DNA from: Phialocephala subalpina
Lineage: Eukaryota; Ascomycota; Leotiomycetes; Helotiales; Mollisiaceae
DNA: 64,000 nucleotides
NCBI GenBank assembly: GCA_900073065.1
Contig: FJOG01000006.1
Coordinates: 1,679,979-1,743,978 of the forward strand
Reading direction: 5' to 3'
Position numbers and translations under genes: made by a program. Of this stretch, positions 1 through 11,575 are shown in pieces. A model generated the notes under the pieces. It worked only from the letters and a program-made list of their open reading frames with translations, searched no databases and had not been told where the DNA came from. Every line of letters begins with the position of its first letter. Position 1 is the stretch's first letter.

Positions 1-1680
1 AGTTCGAAAAATTATTATTAATTTTCGATATTCTTAAGAGAATATAAGAATTTTAAAAGTTTAAATAAAAGTTTAAAACTTAAAAAGCAAAAAACTTCTA
101 TAATTAAATAAATATTTTTAAATTAAATATTTTTAAAATTTTTAATAAATATTAATTAAATTTAAATTAAAAAACGCGTTAATTATTAATAATTTAAATA
201 TTAATCTATTTTTTAGATTTAATAAAAGCTATAAATGCGACTATTAATTTATCGAATATTAAAGCTTTTAAAGATAATAAATTAATATTATTCGAAATCG
301 AAATTTAATATTTTAAAAATTGTTTTAAAATATTTAAGATATTTATTAAAATTATAATAAAATTATAAATTAAAAAATATTTTACTATATATTATTTTAT
401 ATTAAAAGTATATTAAATATATATTAAATTAAAAAGAATTAAAATAAAATTAAATATAAATTATTTTTATTTAATTTTTTAAATATTATTTTAACTAAAT
501 ATTTTAATTAACTTTTTTTGTAAAATAAAACTTTTATCGATATTATTAATCGTAGTATTACGAAATTAAGACTTTATTATCTTAAAATTAGAAATATTAA
601 TAAATCAAATAAAGCTTTATATTTAATTTTAATTTTTAATTTTAAAATTAAACGAGAAAGTCTCGAATTAATTAGACTTTCAAAAAGTCAAAAAAGTAAT
701 ATATATAATAAGTTATATAATAATTTTCAAATGTAAATTTATTTAATAAAAAATTAATTTAAAATAATTTACTAATATTTAAATATAATTATAAAACCGA
801 TTATTTTAAAAGTTTACTTTCTATATAAAAAGTACAAAATATACTTTTATATAACGATAATAACGATTTAAATATCTATTTATAAAACTAAGAAAAAAAA
901 GAAATAAATGAATTTACGTTTTATTTTAAAGAAAAAAAAGTAATTCGAAATATAAGTAATTTAATTTTTAATTTTTTAAAATTTATTTTATTAAAATATT
1001 ATAATTCCGTTTAATAAAACTTTAATTAATAATATAAAAAGTGCAACTTTTAATTTAGTGGCTTTTAAATCGAGATAAATACTTTATTTTATCTCGAATA
1101 ACTCGAAAATATCTTTAAATTTTAATTACTTCGATTTCCACTAAACGTTTCTTTTTATAAGGAGCTTTAATTATTAATAAAACTCGAAATAGACTATTTA
1201 AAGTTACTTTTAAGAAGATAATTTGTTTAAAAAGTTAAAGAGTTATAAAAGAGGAAAATAAAAAAGAGGTTAAAAAAATTCGAGAAAATATTCAAAATGA
1301 GTTTATTATTTAAAAAATTTATATAATTTAGAAATTTTCTTACTATTTTTAAGACTTTATAATTTTCTATAAAATGAATTAAAAAGTAGCGAATTCTATT
1401 AATGCGTTTATAAATAAACTATATATTTATTTTAAGATTTCTATGAAAATATATTTAAGAATAAAATTTAAACTTAGCGAAGCTTAGTTAAATAGAGTAT
1501 AGAGGCTTCGCTTATAAGCAAGCTAAGCTTTTTAGAGCTTAGTATAAGTTACGTGTTACTCTAGAGTATTTGAGTATATTACTTTTACTTTACTTTAGAG
1601 TTTTTTAATTTTTATTACTTTAACTCTACTCTACTCTACTTAAGTAACTCTAGAGTGTACTCGAGTAATTAGAGTTTTTT
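1..1680. repeat. AT-rich, probably RIP-degraded repeat block
   Basis: The sequence is almost entirely A and T with scattered CpG-containing words and no long open frame on either strand. It ends abruptly near 1680, where normal composition begins. Composition and lack of ORFs fit a transposon mutated by RIP, but I could not identify the original element. At about 1540-1676 the motif ACTCTAGAGT occurs in two arms that are roughly inverted (near 1557-1580 and 1645-1670) and flank a run of CTCTA repeats. Confidence 0.75.
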
Positions 1681-2177
1681 TTATCACGCTGATCTTGAGT
1701 AATGCTGGCGATGAATATACTCTATTTAAAGTAGGACCGATGAAATTCAGTCACTTGCTTGTGAAACTTGACTCGTAGTTGAAAGAAGAGAATGTTGAGG
1801 GCCACTGTAGATATAACCTATTTCTACTTGTCAGCTCCGATAACGAGCTGTGCCTTTGCCCTTTGAAGCTCACGCGCACAGCATACAAGTAAATTAAAGT
1901 ATATCTCACAAGAAATTACGATCTAAGGCAAGACAACAGCAGCAGCAAGCACATGGGAACAAAGTTTCAACTAAATCCAAAGTCAAATTCTGCCGCTACT
2001 GTGCAAGACGCTTTTCAAAAACAAGAATCGACTCAAGATTTCCATCCTATGGAACTTCAAAGCATCATCAACAACCACAATCCACATCCAACAACCCTCA
2101 AGTCTCAAAGGTCCTCTCAGCATCCTCCTCCTCAACCACCTTCACCTCCAATAATCATCATCTAAATCAACAAACTC
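1681..2177. other. Intergenic, no gene seen
   Basis: Normal-composition DNA between the AT block and the 3' end of the subtilisin gene. A 70-codon plus-strand frame at 1953-2165 is Ser/Pro/His-rich and I do not regard it as a gene. Part of this stretch is probably the 3' UTR of the subtilisin gene. Confidence 0.5.
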
Positions 2178-3471
2178 TTATGCTCCGTTACCATTGTAGC
2201 CGATCAAGTTGTTAGTGCTCTCAGCATCAACAATCTTTCCCGAGGTAGCCAAAGCCTTGATTCTGCTCTGAACAGCCGCAGGGGTAGAGATACCCTCGAG
2301 AGCAATCAAGTAAGCCGCAAGACCAGCAATGTGAGGAGTAGCCATTGAAGTTCCGGAGATGGTGTTAGTAGCAGTAGTAGAACCAATCCACGAGCTCAAA
2401 ATGTTGACACCAGGGCCGAAAACATCAACAATAGAACCGTAGTTGGAGAAAGAAGCACGATTGTCGTTTGAGTCGATAGCTCCAACAGTGATGGCGGTGG
2501 ATTCGGAAGCTGGGGAATAGTTGGAGGCATCGTCATCGTCGTTACCGGCTGCGACAACAACAGTGACGCCCTTGCCGACGGTGGAGCGGACAGCTGAGTT
2601 GACGGCTGAAGAGTAAGAGCCTCCGAGAGACATGGAGAGGACTGAGTTGGCAGCGGCGTTGTTGCCGACCCATTGGATGCCGGAGATGACACCTGAGTTG
2701 GAGCCGGATCCGCTGGCGTCGAGGACCTTGACCGCGACGAGGTTGGCTTGCTTGGCGACACCGTAGGTGGAACCAGCGATTGTGCCAGAGCAGTGAGTTC
2801 CGTGGCCGTTCTCGTCAGTGTTCTGGATGTGTCAGTTTATGGGCTTTCAACTATGGACAAGGGACTTACGGCTGAGCCGGAGATGAAGTTGGCACCGAAA
2901 GAAGCACGGCCTCCGAATTGGCTGTGTCCGGTGTAGATACCAGTGTCAACAACATAGACGGTGATACCGGAACCAGCGGAGCTGTCATAGATGTAAGAGG
3001 TCGTGCCCTTGTCGCGGTGAGAGATACGGCCAAGTCCGTATGGGGCTCCAGTCTGTGTGGTCAGAGCTGAAGCATAGACTTTGGCGTCCTTCTCAATGTA
3101 TGCAACCTTGAGGTATATTGTCAGAACACATTTGGTGGTTGGAGTAGGAGACATACCTCAGGGGATGCAGCAATTTCAGCAATAGCGGCTTCGTCAGCTG
3201 TGACTTGATAGCCCTTGAACAAATCCATATCGTAGGTAGCTCCAATACCATTCTCATCGCGCTTGGAGAGGATGGAGCTGATGGAAGCCAAGTGGCTTGC
3301 AACCATGGTTGTGTTCACATCATCGTTGTAGACAACAATGTAAGAGTCGGGAATGACATCAGTGGCCTCGATGTTGCGGATCTTGAGGTGATGAGCAGAT
3401 GGAGTCGGTGCAGCAAAGATTGCTGGAATGACCGCTGCCAAAGCGGCGAGACGAGTAAAATAGTTGACCAT
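2178..3471 (-). CDS. Secreted subtilisin-like serine protease (S8, proteinase K type)
   Basis: Extracellular endopeptidase. Three exons fit without a frame break: 3471-3157, 3106-2870 and 2822-2178, giving about 398 residues, a normal length for fungal proteinase K-like enzymes. The first 20 or so residues form a signal peptide ([20 protein letters not shown]). An I9 propeptide follows, containing SYIVVYND and ending near VAYIEKD. All three catalytic motifs are present: Asp in VVDTGI (exon 2), His in NGHGTHC (exon 3) and Ser in GTSMATPH. The oxyanion Asn lies in the AAGNDD segment. Both introns are about 50 nt with GTATGT and GTAAGT donors. No frameshift or missing residue was seen, so it is probably functional in nutrition or host interaction. 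Confidence 0.95.
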
Positions 3472-5715
3472 GATGAACCGAAGCAGGGACCAAAAAGATT
3501 ATTGAAAAGATGCTCAGAGACTTGAGAGGATGTTGTCCGGATGGTGAGACAATGAGAGGATATCCAGAGAGTACTTATATTCCTGGAGGTACAGAGAACC
3601 CTACTCTTGTCTGTATGTACAAAGGAACAAACTCAAGTCGAAGTGAGGTGCATGAAGAGCCAAGATGCTTGAGCAATTTGTGTCACTTATCAATCTGCAT
3701 CCTCCCTCACTCAACGAGCATGAAGACCTTCTCGAATAGTCTCTATCAGCGGTGATCAAATCGAAGCCATCGTCGAATGGGCAGCTGGAGAAGTCACAGA
3801 CTCGTTGGGGTGGGGGAGGCACCGGCGGGAGACTCGGCGATGATGTGCGCTTGGAGCTGAGGCCACATGATAGGTTCATCCCAAGTGGAAACGTGCGTGA
3901 GGCTTCGCTAGAAGCCGGGCAAGCGAAGGAATAGGGGGAGAGGCGGTCGGAGAAATAGCGCTGCCGATCAGAGAAACTTCATTGCCGGACTTACACCTGC
4001 ATCAAGATAGCATTTAAGCTTGAATGCTCGATGTTACTGCACGCAATCGCTAGTTTGACGTGAGCTGAGCTGTTCAGGAAAGTGTCAAGACTTTTGGCGG
4101 CATATCTGCCGTGTGATTGGGGAAAGCCGGGCAGAGCCAAGATGACTGTATCGAGACAAAAGTGTAATTCGAGGTTGTATAGAACGATAAAAGATAAACA
4201 GGTACTTGCCAGAGGGGCTCTGCCATGGAAAGGTACGAACCTGCCCTATTTGGATGATGCCCGAGGCCAAGCACCGCGCTGGGCTGAGGTTTTGGATGAG
4301 ATGCACACTGGGCAATTGAGGCCGGAGATCACATCACGAGTGCCATGTGCCGTCGCTCCGAAGCCCTTTGTTCTCGAATCTCGACTGGACCCCCTTGTGA
4401 CTTGTGCTGACCCCACATTTGTGTACTCCGTATGTCCACCATCCTAATCCTTTGCAGATGTCGTGGGTTGCTTATCGTAGTAGTCAGCTTGGCATCTGAT
4501 GTCGCAAGGGATCGGCAGTCCCTGAAAGGATGGTCGTTGGTGAACCGAGGATTTGATGTCTTGGTATATAGGTGCCAAGATGGCTAGGACAGGCTTGAAT
4601 CGTAGGGTGTGCTGCATCACGAAATGCTGCATGATAATGTTGTCAAAAGTGTCAAATGCACTTCGCAGACGCGAAACCGAGGTCAGATGGAAGGATTGGT
4701 GGTCAGCGACGACTGTATTGATGTTGGTGAAGATTGTTGAAGATGTTGGACGTTGAAAGAAGAGTGAGAATGGGTGAAGTCAAAATTGGTAGTGACTTTT
4801 AGCGCCCTTCGGCTACAAACTCGCCTACTGTAGCTCCGGCCCTCACCCCTGATCGACCAGCATGGTCCGGAGACTGCTCAATGTTCACAGGGCACGTATC
4901 GATAAGGTGATACGGAGGTCCAAGGTTGAATAATACTGCGGATGCTAATAAGATGGTGTCGACGTTCTCACGATATTATCGCCTTCCAGAACAGGTTCGC
5001 TCCCCGCATACGTGGTAGCAGCCTCCTGTTCCTGCTTCAAAGCTCAACTTCTCAATGATCTGATCCGACCGTTGAGCACGACATTAAACCTTGGATACAT
5101 CACATATTCCTCCCGCAGACTGCCTCGCCAAGATGATCCTATATACCTCTACCTTCCTCAAAAAGAGCAGTGCAAAGGAGTTCGCCATCTTCCTCTCTTG
5201 CTCTACGCAACCTGCTCGACCGCCAAGCGCGGAAACCACCATTGCTTTGACGGTCCTTCCATTTTCCATTCTTTTGGGCAGGACAACAAAACAGAACCTT
5301 TGGATACATTTTTTGCTGCTCGACGGAGAATGTCCCGCCAACTAGCTCTCATGCAGCAAAATGTTGAATGGTCCAGCGCTTAAGACACCATCGTCCAGAA
5401 GGCACCTTCCACTTTCACATATTTTGGGCTCAACACCAAAAGCAAAGTTTGGATACATTACTCATGGCTTCACCTTCTTCAAAGAGTGCAACGCACGGGG
5501 GCCTGGCTTCTTGCCCACATGCTGTGTATAACTGAGCTCAGTTCCTAAGAACAAAAAAACGCCATGTTGTCAAAGATATCGTTGCCAAGTTTCTGTGCAA
5601 CCTCACCTTCTCTAAAGAGAGCTAAACGCAATATCCGATGGGATCTCGCCATGCCTCCCAGAGCCACGAGGCCTCATTCCGGATATAGGAGCCCAAGAGA
5701 AACTCCTGCCAAGTC
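3472..5715. other. Intergenic with weak degenerate tandem repeats
   Basis: No gene is recognisable in this 2.2 kb. Frames of 60-123 codons exist (for example 4082-4447 and 5012-5383, plus strand) but resemble nothing and overlap other frames. Between about 5060 and 5640 the 10-mer TTGGATACAT occurs at 5091, 5300 and 5449. Surrounding words (CCTTCCA..TTTTGGGC before it, ACCTTCYTCAAA..GAG after it) are partly conserved, suggesting decayed tandem copies. The 5' part next to 3471 must hold the subtilisin promoter. Confidence 0.45.
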
Positions 5716-8700
5716 TCACACCTCCTTCTCTTCCAATCTATCGACCCAAGCTCGATCGATTCCCACATTCTCAAGCTCTCTCCCAGTCTCCAAATCGGCC
5801 AGTCCCCTCTCAAGCTTCAAATCTGGAAAGCTATCCAACTCTCCAAGCAACCCTAGTGTATAGCCAAGAGAGCACCGAATCGCAGAGACCATCTGACCAT
5901 TAATCCACTTCACCTTGCCCGCCACGTCCAAAGCCTTCTCCCAGCAAACCCTCGCCTCCTTCAAATCACCCAACTCGATCGAAAGCCGGGCAAGCAAACA
6001 CCACGTATTGGTCAAATTACCCATCACAATCAAATTCGCTCCAAATTTCGGCTCCAACACCTGCCTCAGTTTTGAGAGATGGAAAAGCGCCATGTCGAAA
6101 GTCTTCAAAGCAAGAAGCGAGCAGATGAGATCAAGCATGATCAGTATTGCTTCTTCTTTACTCTCGTTCCCTACCTGTTGGCGATCAAGAAGAGCAGGCA
6201 TGGTGAGCGCACTGGCTTCTTTGTAGCGTTTCGTTTCGATGTATATATCGGCAAGTTGATGGATAGCCCACCCTTCTCCCATGCTTCCTTTGAAGGATTT
6301 TGCGTCGCGCATGTCAGGAGCGAGGAGAGCTTGGAGTACTGTTTCGGCTTTGACCCAGTCTTTGCGGCCGACGTATATATCTGCCAGTGTTCTGTCCCGG
6401 TATCGTTCTGTAGCTCGCGAGGATATTGATGAAGGTTGGAAGGAGTGCCAGCTTAGTATCACAGACAGGGTTTCGTCGCTGCGGCCGAGGGTGTAGAGTT
6501 GGTGGGCTAGCATGATGTAGACGCAGCCGTGCATTGAGTTTGCGAGGTTGTGGGGGTGTTGCTTTGCTGGGTCACTGCTAGATGGGTCGCCTTTGATGTT
6601 TGGTGGGTTTTGGACGAAGGATGAGAGGATTTCCAGCCCTCTCTCTTCCTGTCCGAGTTGTAGAGAAATCTTTCCTCGACGCTCCACCACGAACGCTGCC
6701 AGGAATGGATTATGGCTGTCTGTTAAAAAACCCTCAGATTCGGTGACGAAGCGTTTGCACCATGAAAGATCTGCGAAATGGAAAGCTGCTAGAAATAGCG
6801 ACGGACCCACGTCTGCGAGCCGCTTAAATTTCTGTCCTTTCTTTCTCCATTTCTCAAGATTGTTGCAGAGGTACTGAACTTGCGAGAGTAGTTGGGTGCT
6901 GAAAGCGGTATCCCTGTGGGTTGTAAACATCAGTAGTTGAGGTTGCTATGATTTGGAGTGAACATACCATTCGTCCAAGTTGCCCATCGGATATGCATGA
7001 CTCGTGATACACACAGCATCCTCAAATGACTTCTTCTGAATCTCCTCTGTTGCCCGAATCTGGCCACAGAATTGGACCATAGGGTGTAGCACAAAGCCCG
7101 AGGAGCCACCATTCGACTCATCCGCAAACGTGACTTGAGCTAAAGAGAACAATAGCAGTTTCTCCACAGCCTCATCAAACATAAATTCGTTTCCCAGCAA
7201 TCTGATCATGCTAGCTGGGACGGAGCTAGCTTCGGGATAGAGCATCATCAGCTTGCCATCTTGTCCGTAGACCGGTTAGGCCGTACATCCTTTCTTTAAC
7301 ATCGCATGCTGAATCAGAGCAGGATCATACTGACAGAGGAGCAAGACGAACTCAGCGATATCGGGAGATTCCTCCTCGATCTTGTTGAATGACAATTCCC
7401 ATGTTGTCATCACCGTCTTCTCGTGCTTTGATAGCTTCGATCGGTATGAAAGGAGACTTGGCTGGTGGTCTTGATACATGGCGTAGTACTCGCTCAGTTT
7501 CTTCCTTCGAGCGCGTATATATGCTCCAGCTTGATCGATGGCTAGAGGAAGGTAGCCTAGTTCTTTGACGATAAGTGCAGGGAACTTTTGCTCTTCTCCC
7601 AAAGTGAGTGATTGAATAGCAGCTCGCTTGACCAGAAGTTCTTCGGCATCCTCGGGGCTCAATACATCTAGATGAAGCGCGCAAGTAGTAAGATCTGGGT
7701 GCTCAATGCGATGATCGTGTGTCGTGATCAAAATGTCGCCTGTGTCTGAGAGGGGGAAGTAGGAGGACAGATCTATGTCTTCGATGTCATCCGCGTTGTC
7801 AAAGATGATGAGCCAACTAGTATTGTCGCTACGAGTGAACCAGCGCTTAACACATTCAACCTTGTTCTCGTTCGCGTCGACTGCTCCAAGGTTCAGAATC
7901 TGGTGGAGTTTGATGAAATCTCGTGTCAGAGAATCGGACGAAGCGGCATTCAGGAAGAATACACTATCGTAATCTGAACGGTGGTTGAAGGCGTATGTCA
8001 AAGCGATCTGTGTTTTGCCGCTACCTCCAAGTCCATGAATAGCAAGACGATGCTGTTGTCCTACCATTAATGGGTCGTTGAAGTGGTCTTGAATCTGGGT
8101 TAGGAAGCTGTCCCGACCGAGAAACGTGTTGGTTGGTCGAAGGGGGACTTCGAAGTATTTCTTCCTCGGTGCCTCAGACACAGAGGAGTATGAAGGAGGT
8201 CTCATGTCGCCCATGCCGGAGATCAAAGTCTGAAGGATATTGCATTTTGATGTTGGAGGCTGGTAAGATTGTCCTCGGACCTAGTGCTAGCTTCCTCCAG
8301 TCGGGTGAGCATTGCTTTCAACACGTTTGTCGATTTTCTGGCTCGTGGTTAGCTGCCGAACTGACAAAGGAGAGCGAGATACTCACTTTTCTTCCAAAGT
8401 CATGGCAAGTGTCAAAGTCACTTTGTAGTCTCTGACGACTACGAGGGGCCGCTGAATCTCATCGCGCTTGAAGGGATGGGTCATTTTCTTCAGCAGCTGC
8501 TTGTATTTTGAACCAATGCCCAAGCTCTCACTGCTTCCCGAGCGACTCATTTCGAACTCTTCGAGCTTTATCAGAGTCTCGGAAAGAATCTGTTGGCAAG
8601 CTAAGAGCGTCTTTGTCAATGCTCCGGCTTCAGTCAACGATTGCCCATCTTCTTTGTTCTCAAAGGCTCTCTGGATCTCGCCCAGAATGTCATTGAGAGA

Positions 8701-8841
8701 CTTCAGCTCCTCAACCAAGATTTGCATTTCCGTTGGTGCACCTTTCACAGCCATGATGTATGTTGTCAAGCCCTGAGCGACTGCTTGTGTTATGGTGATG
8801 AGACCAGCAACGATGGCTACTATAGATAGAGGATCCATCAC
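5716..8841 (-). CDS. STAND/NLR protein: Helo-like N-domain, NB-ARC, TPR (integrity doubtful)
   Basis: Fungal NOD-like receptor, presumed cytosolic ATP/GTP switch in self/non-self recognition. The first exon starts at 8841 or 8838 (MMDPLSIVAIVAGL) and ends at 8387 before GTGAGT. It encodes the hydrophobic N-domain typical of STAND proteins. The NB-ARC part (from about 8229) has P-loop GLGGSGKT, Walker B-like LIIFDNADD, ILITT and GYLPLA motifs. The last exon (6913-5716) is helical and TPR-like. The 6967-6914 intron (GTATGT...CACAG) is clear. Two joins are unclear. The segment 8337-8230 cannot be joined simply in frame. An in-frame TAA lies at 7278-7276, with the same frame open on both sides; it is either removed by a 75-nt intron (7334-7260, donor GTCAGT) or is a nonsense change. 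Confidence 0.8.
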
Positions 8842-9854
8842 GACAATTCTGCCCTAGGTGGAGTATTCTGCCTTAGGTGGGGTATTCTGCACGAGTGAGG
8901 CTGACCAGTGAGCAAGGCAGATTCGGTGCCGATCGCAAAAGCTTGTTGGTAGGAGCAGAAAACCCCTCAAAACTAAGCCATATATGAAGTAAGAGATGAA
9001 TTGCAGTGTCAAAAAGTGGTCAGGCTGTGGGAAGCAGTCGACATTTCATATACCCTTCTCTATCAGACGAAGCCGCGAGCATCCATTTCGAGGCCTGTCG
9101 CCTAGCCGCTGAGGAAAGATACAGCCTATTGTCGTAAATGCTGCAATGTTTCAAATTAGAGACTCTGATTGTACAGACTGGCCCAGCAACGCTCTTTACA
9201 GTAGTTCCTGATCTGTTCTAGGGTTCCAATACCTTGCAATTGGACTATTTACCGTGTCTGATCTCCAAATAAGGCATAGAAATCGATCGCAAGGGATGTT
9301 CTGGCCAGTCACAACCCAGACAATCCCATAAAAGTATCTATAAAAGGACCCGGAAATGATGTGTCCAAGTGGGTTTTTACAGCATTAACGACAATATCTT
9401 ACTGGCTGGGGGTGTATGGAGTCGTCTAGGGAAGATCGTTACACAACTTAACGAGAATGCGTTTTCGGACGTTCGTCCGTGAAAGTTTGGACGTGTGGTT
9501 GAGGCTCGAGTGGTGGCTATCTTTACAGAACACAATGCATATTTGGTTCTGATGCGAAGCTGGAACGGCATTGGACAGATAAAGGCACGATAGATTTTGC
9601 ATCTAATATTGGCTCGAATTCTCCTTGTCCCATCACCCTCGTATATTGTGCTACACATCACTCGTGGCTCGACCTCCCGACGACGTCGTGCCTATAAGCA
9701 TTTTACAATTGTAGTCGACCGCCGCCGAGGAAACTTCTGGACGCTGAGATATAGCCTGAGGATGCGGGAGCCACTTGACGTAGAGGTTGTCCTTTTCAAC
9801 CATCAAATGCTGGCCCTTCATGGTAGCTGTCGAAATGTTCGAGGCACTTGCGAT
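8842..9854. other. Intergenic, no gene seen
   Basis: About 1 kb between the STAND gene start and the 3' end of the next minus-strand gene. Short frames only. It should contain the STAND promoter. I see no repeat or RNA gene. Confidence 0.5.
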
Positions 9855-11174
9855 TTAGGGCCACATACTCGTAGCAAACTCATGATGCCATCCTGTCGCT
9901 CCGTATATCACAGACAGGCCGTCGTTGTATTGTTGACCTTGCCCCAACGGCACACCCGTCACCCTCGCAAAGCCATGCCTCCTTAATGCGACGTTCCAGC
10001 TGAAGCTCGACGACCCCACACCCACAAACTCAACTGTATCCGTCATGACCAGGTAGTCTACCATTTCTTGCTGTTGTGCAGTCATATCCTGGAGATCTTC
10101 CCTATCTCTACCTTTCAGTATATCAAACTTTGCCGTCACTTCATCGCCTCTTTCTCTAGCAACAGAAATATATTTCAGTATGTCTGGACCATTATTGGAC
10201 GCCACGTAGGTTAGGGATGCGTTGGATTGTGCTGCATATTCGAGATAGAGCTTGGATTGCGTTTCGTAGCTCCCATAGTCCTGGTCTTCCTTGGTCAATT
10301 GATCTGGGTCGGGCTTTGTGCTGAGATATACGCCCATGAGTCCCATCTTCGAGTATGGATCCTGGTCCTTGAGATCAAGTGCCAAAGAGTATTCGCTTGA
10401 GAGCTTCAGAAGTGCAGTCGTTGCCAGAACCCGCGCGTCTGACCGGATTTTCAGAATCTTGCCGAAGTGTGTGGCGAAGTTCTCGTCATCTGAATGGATA
10501 GGGTAGTGTAGGTATGAACGTCCGAGGGCGATGATTCTCGGCCCTTTGAAATCTCCAGAGAGGTGGTTCTTGAGCCAGTTGTAAAACGCCTCCCGCCATT
10601 CCATAGGAAAGTCTTGAAAAGCTCCAGCCCTCGGACTCACGAGAGTATCTGCCAATAAGGCTATTGGTTCCTTCTTATTATCCTCGTCCATCGTATCCGG
10701 CGCGGTCTTGTAGATTCGTAGTTGAGGACATGAGAGCTGGAGGGAGGTCGTGAAGTGATCCGTATCGAACAAATGGTCCAGACTCGTCGTATTCCCAGCC
10801 AATCTACCCCCGTAATCCTGATTCAACACTATCCTCGGTAGCACCAGACTTCCTCCAGCTGCAATGGCATACCGGACACAATGTAGGATCGAGTTTCGTA
10901 CTTCTGCGAAACTGCCCGAGGGCGAGTCGCATGTGAAGATCAAGTCGGAATTCCATGCCATCTTCGCGCACACGGTCTTGATCGCAGGAGACGTGAGAGG
11001 AGGGAAATCGAAGACATCGATGTTCGGTGATTGCGGGCCATTCGAGTAGATGTTCCAAGGGACGTGGTCAGGAAAAACATAGGGACGATCAAAAGCAACC
11101 CAAAGCCAGATCGCTCCGAGCAGGAATACTGCAAGTGAGGCATATCTGCGATTGAGACCGTAGGGTAGCTCCAT
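9855..11174 (-). CDS. Type II membrane protein, O-fucosyltransferase-like
   Basis: A single-exon frame of 439 residues starts at an ATG at 11174. Residues about 10-28 form one hydrophobic anchor (LAVFLLGAIWLWVAF) with a short basic cytoplasmic tail, so the rest should lie in the Golgi or secretory lumen. The segment FAEVRNSILHCVRYAIAAGG followed by SLVLPRI resembles the N-terminal part of fungal proteins related to GDP-fucose protein O-fucosyltransferases. The C-terminal part has VEFVGVGSSSFSW, a conserved-looking acceptor or nucleotide-sugar region. The family call rests on recalled similarity of these blocks, not on a search; the reaction and acceptor are unknown. No introns and no defects were seen. 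Confidence 0.6.
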   Translation of the reverse strand: MELPYGLNRRYASLAVFLLGAIWLWVAFDRPYVFPDHVPWNIYSNGPQSPNIDVFDFPPLTSPAIKTVCAKMAWNSDLIFTCDSPSGSFAEVRNSILHCVRYAIAAGGSLVLPRIVLNQDYGGRLAGNTTSLDHLFDTDHFTTSLQLSCPQLRIYKTAPDTMDEDNKKEPIALLADTLVSPRAGAFQDFPMEWREAFYNWLKNHLSGDFKGPRIIALGRSYLHYPIHSDDENFATHFGKILKIRSDARVLATTALLKLSSEYSLALDLKDQDPYSKMGLMGVYLSTKPDPDQLTKEDQDYGSYETQSKLYLEYAAQSNASLTYVASNNGPDILKYISVARERGDEVTAKFDILKGRDREDLQDMTAQQQEMVDYLVMTDTVEFVGVGSSSFSWNVALRRHGFARVTGVPLGQGQQYNDGLSVIYGATGWHHEFATSMWP

Positions 11175-11575
11175 TATGATGAGTCGATTACCGTTGGAGA
11201 AGAAGGAGAAGTAGACCGAAAAGCCATTTCTTCAATGCTTCATTTCCCGGTTGATATGTGTTGCGGCGCATGGCACGCCGTGTCGAATGAGGAGAGAAGC
11301 AAGGGATTGGAGAAGAATTTCGGGAGGCTTGAATTCCCCAGATTGGCCTGAAACCCGTTCTGCGGGCCGAGGCTCGCCAGTTAGGGGGTGGGCGTAGATC
11401 CTTCTCATCCTCGAGGCAGTTGTAACAGAAAACGGTAGATGCATGTCCTGATCTACAATTATATACTAGACATAACAGAGAACTACAGCTGCAGCCCAAT
11501 AAGTCTATCCGAAACGCCTACAATGCGGGCATTATCACGATATATCCATCCAACTACCCGTATTTTCCTACATAT
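11175..11575. other. Intergenic, no gene seen
   Basis: Spacer between two minus-strand genes. Short overlapping frames only. It should hold the promoter of the O-fucosyltransferase-like gene and the 3' UTR region of nothing recognisable. Confidence 0.4.

Noticed and set aside
4082..4447. A 121-codon plus-strand frame in the region upstream of the subtilisin gene
   Set aside because: Overlaps two minus-strand frames of similar size, has no domain-like pattern and no plausible neighbour exon.
9597..9986. A 129-codon plus-strand frame
   Set aside because: Basic, low-quality composition and partly antisense to the O-fucosyltransferase-like gene; taken as chance.
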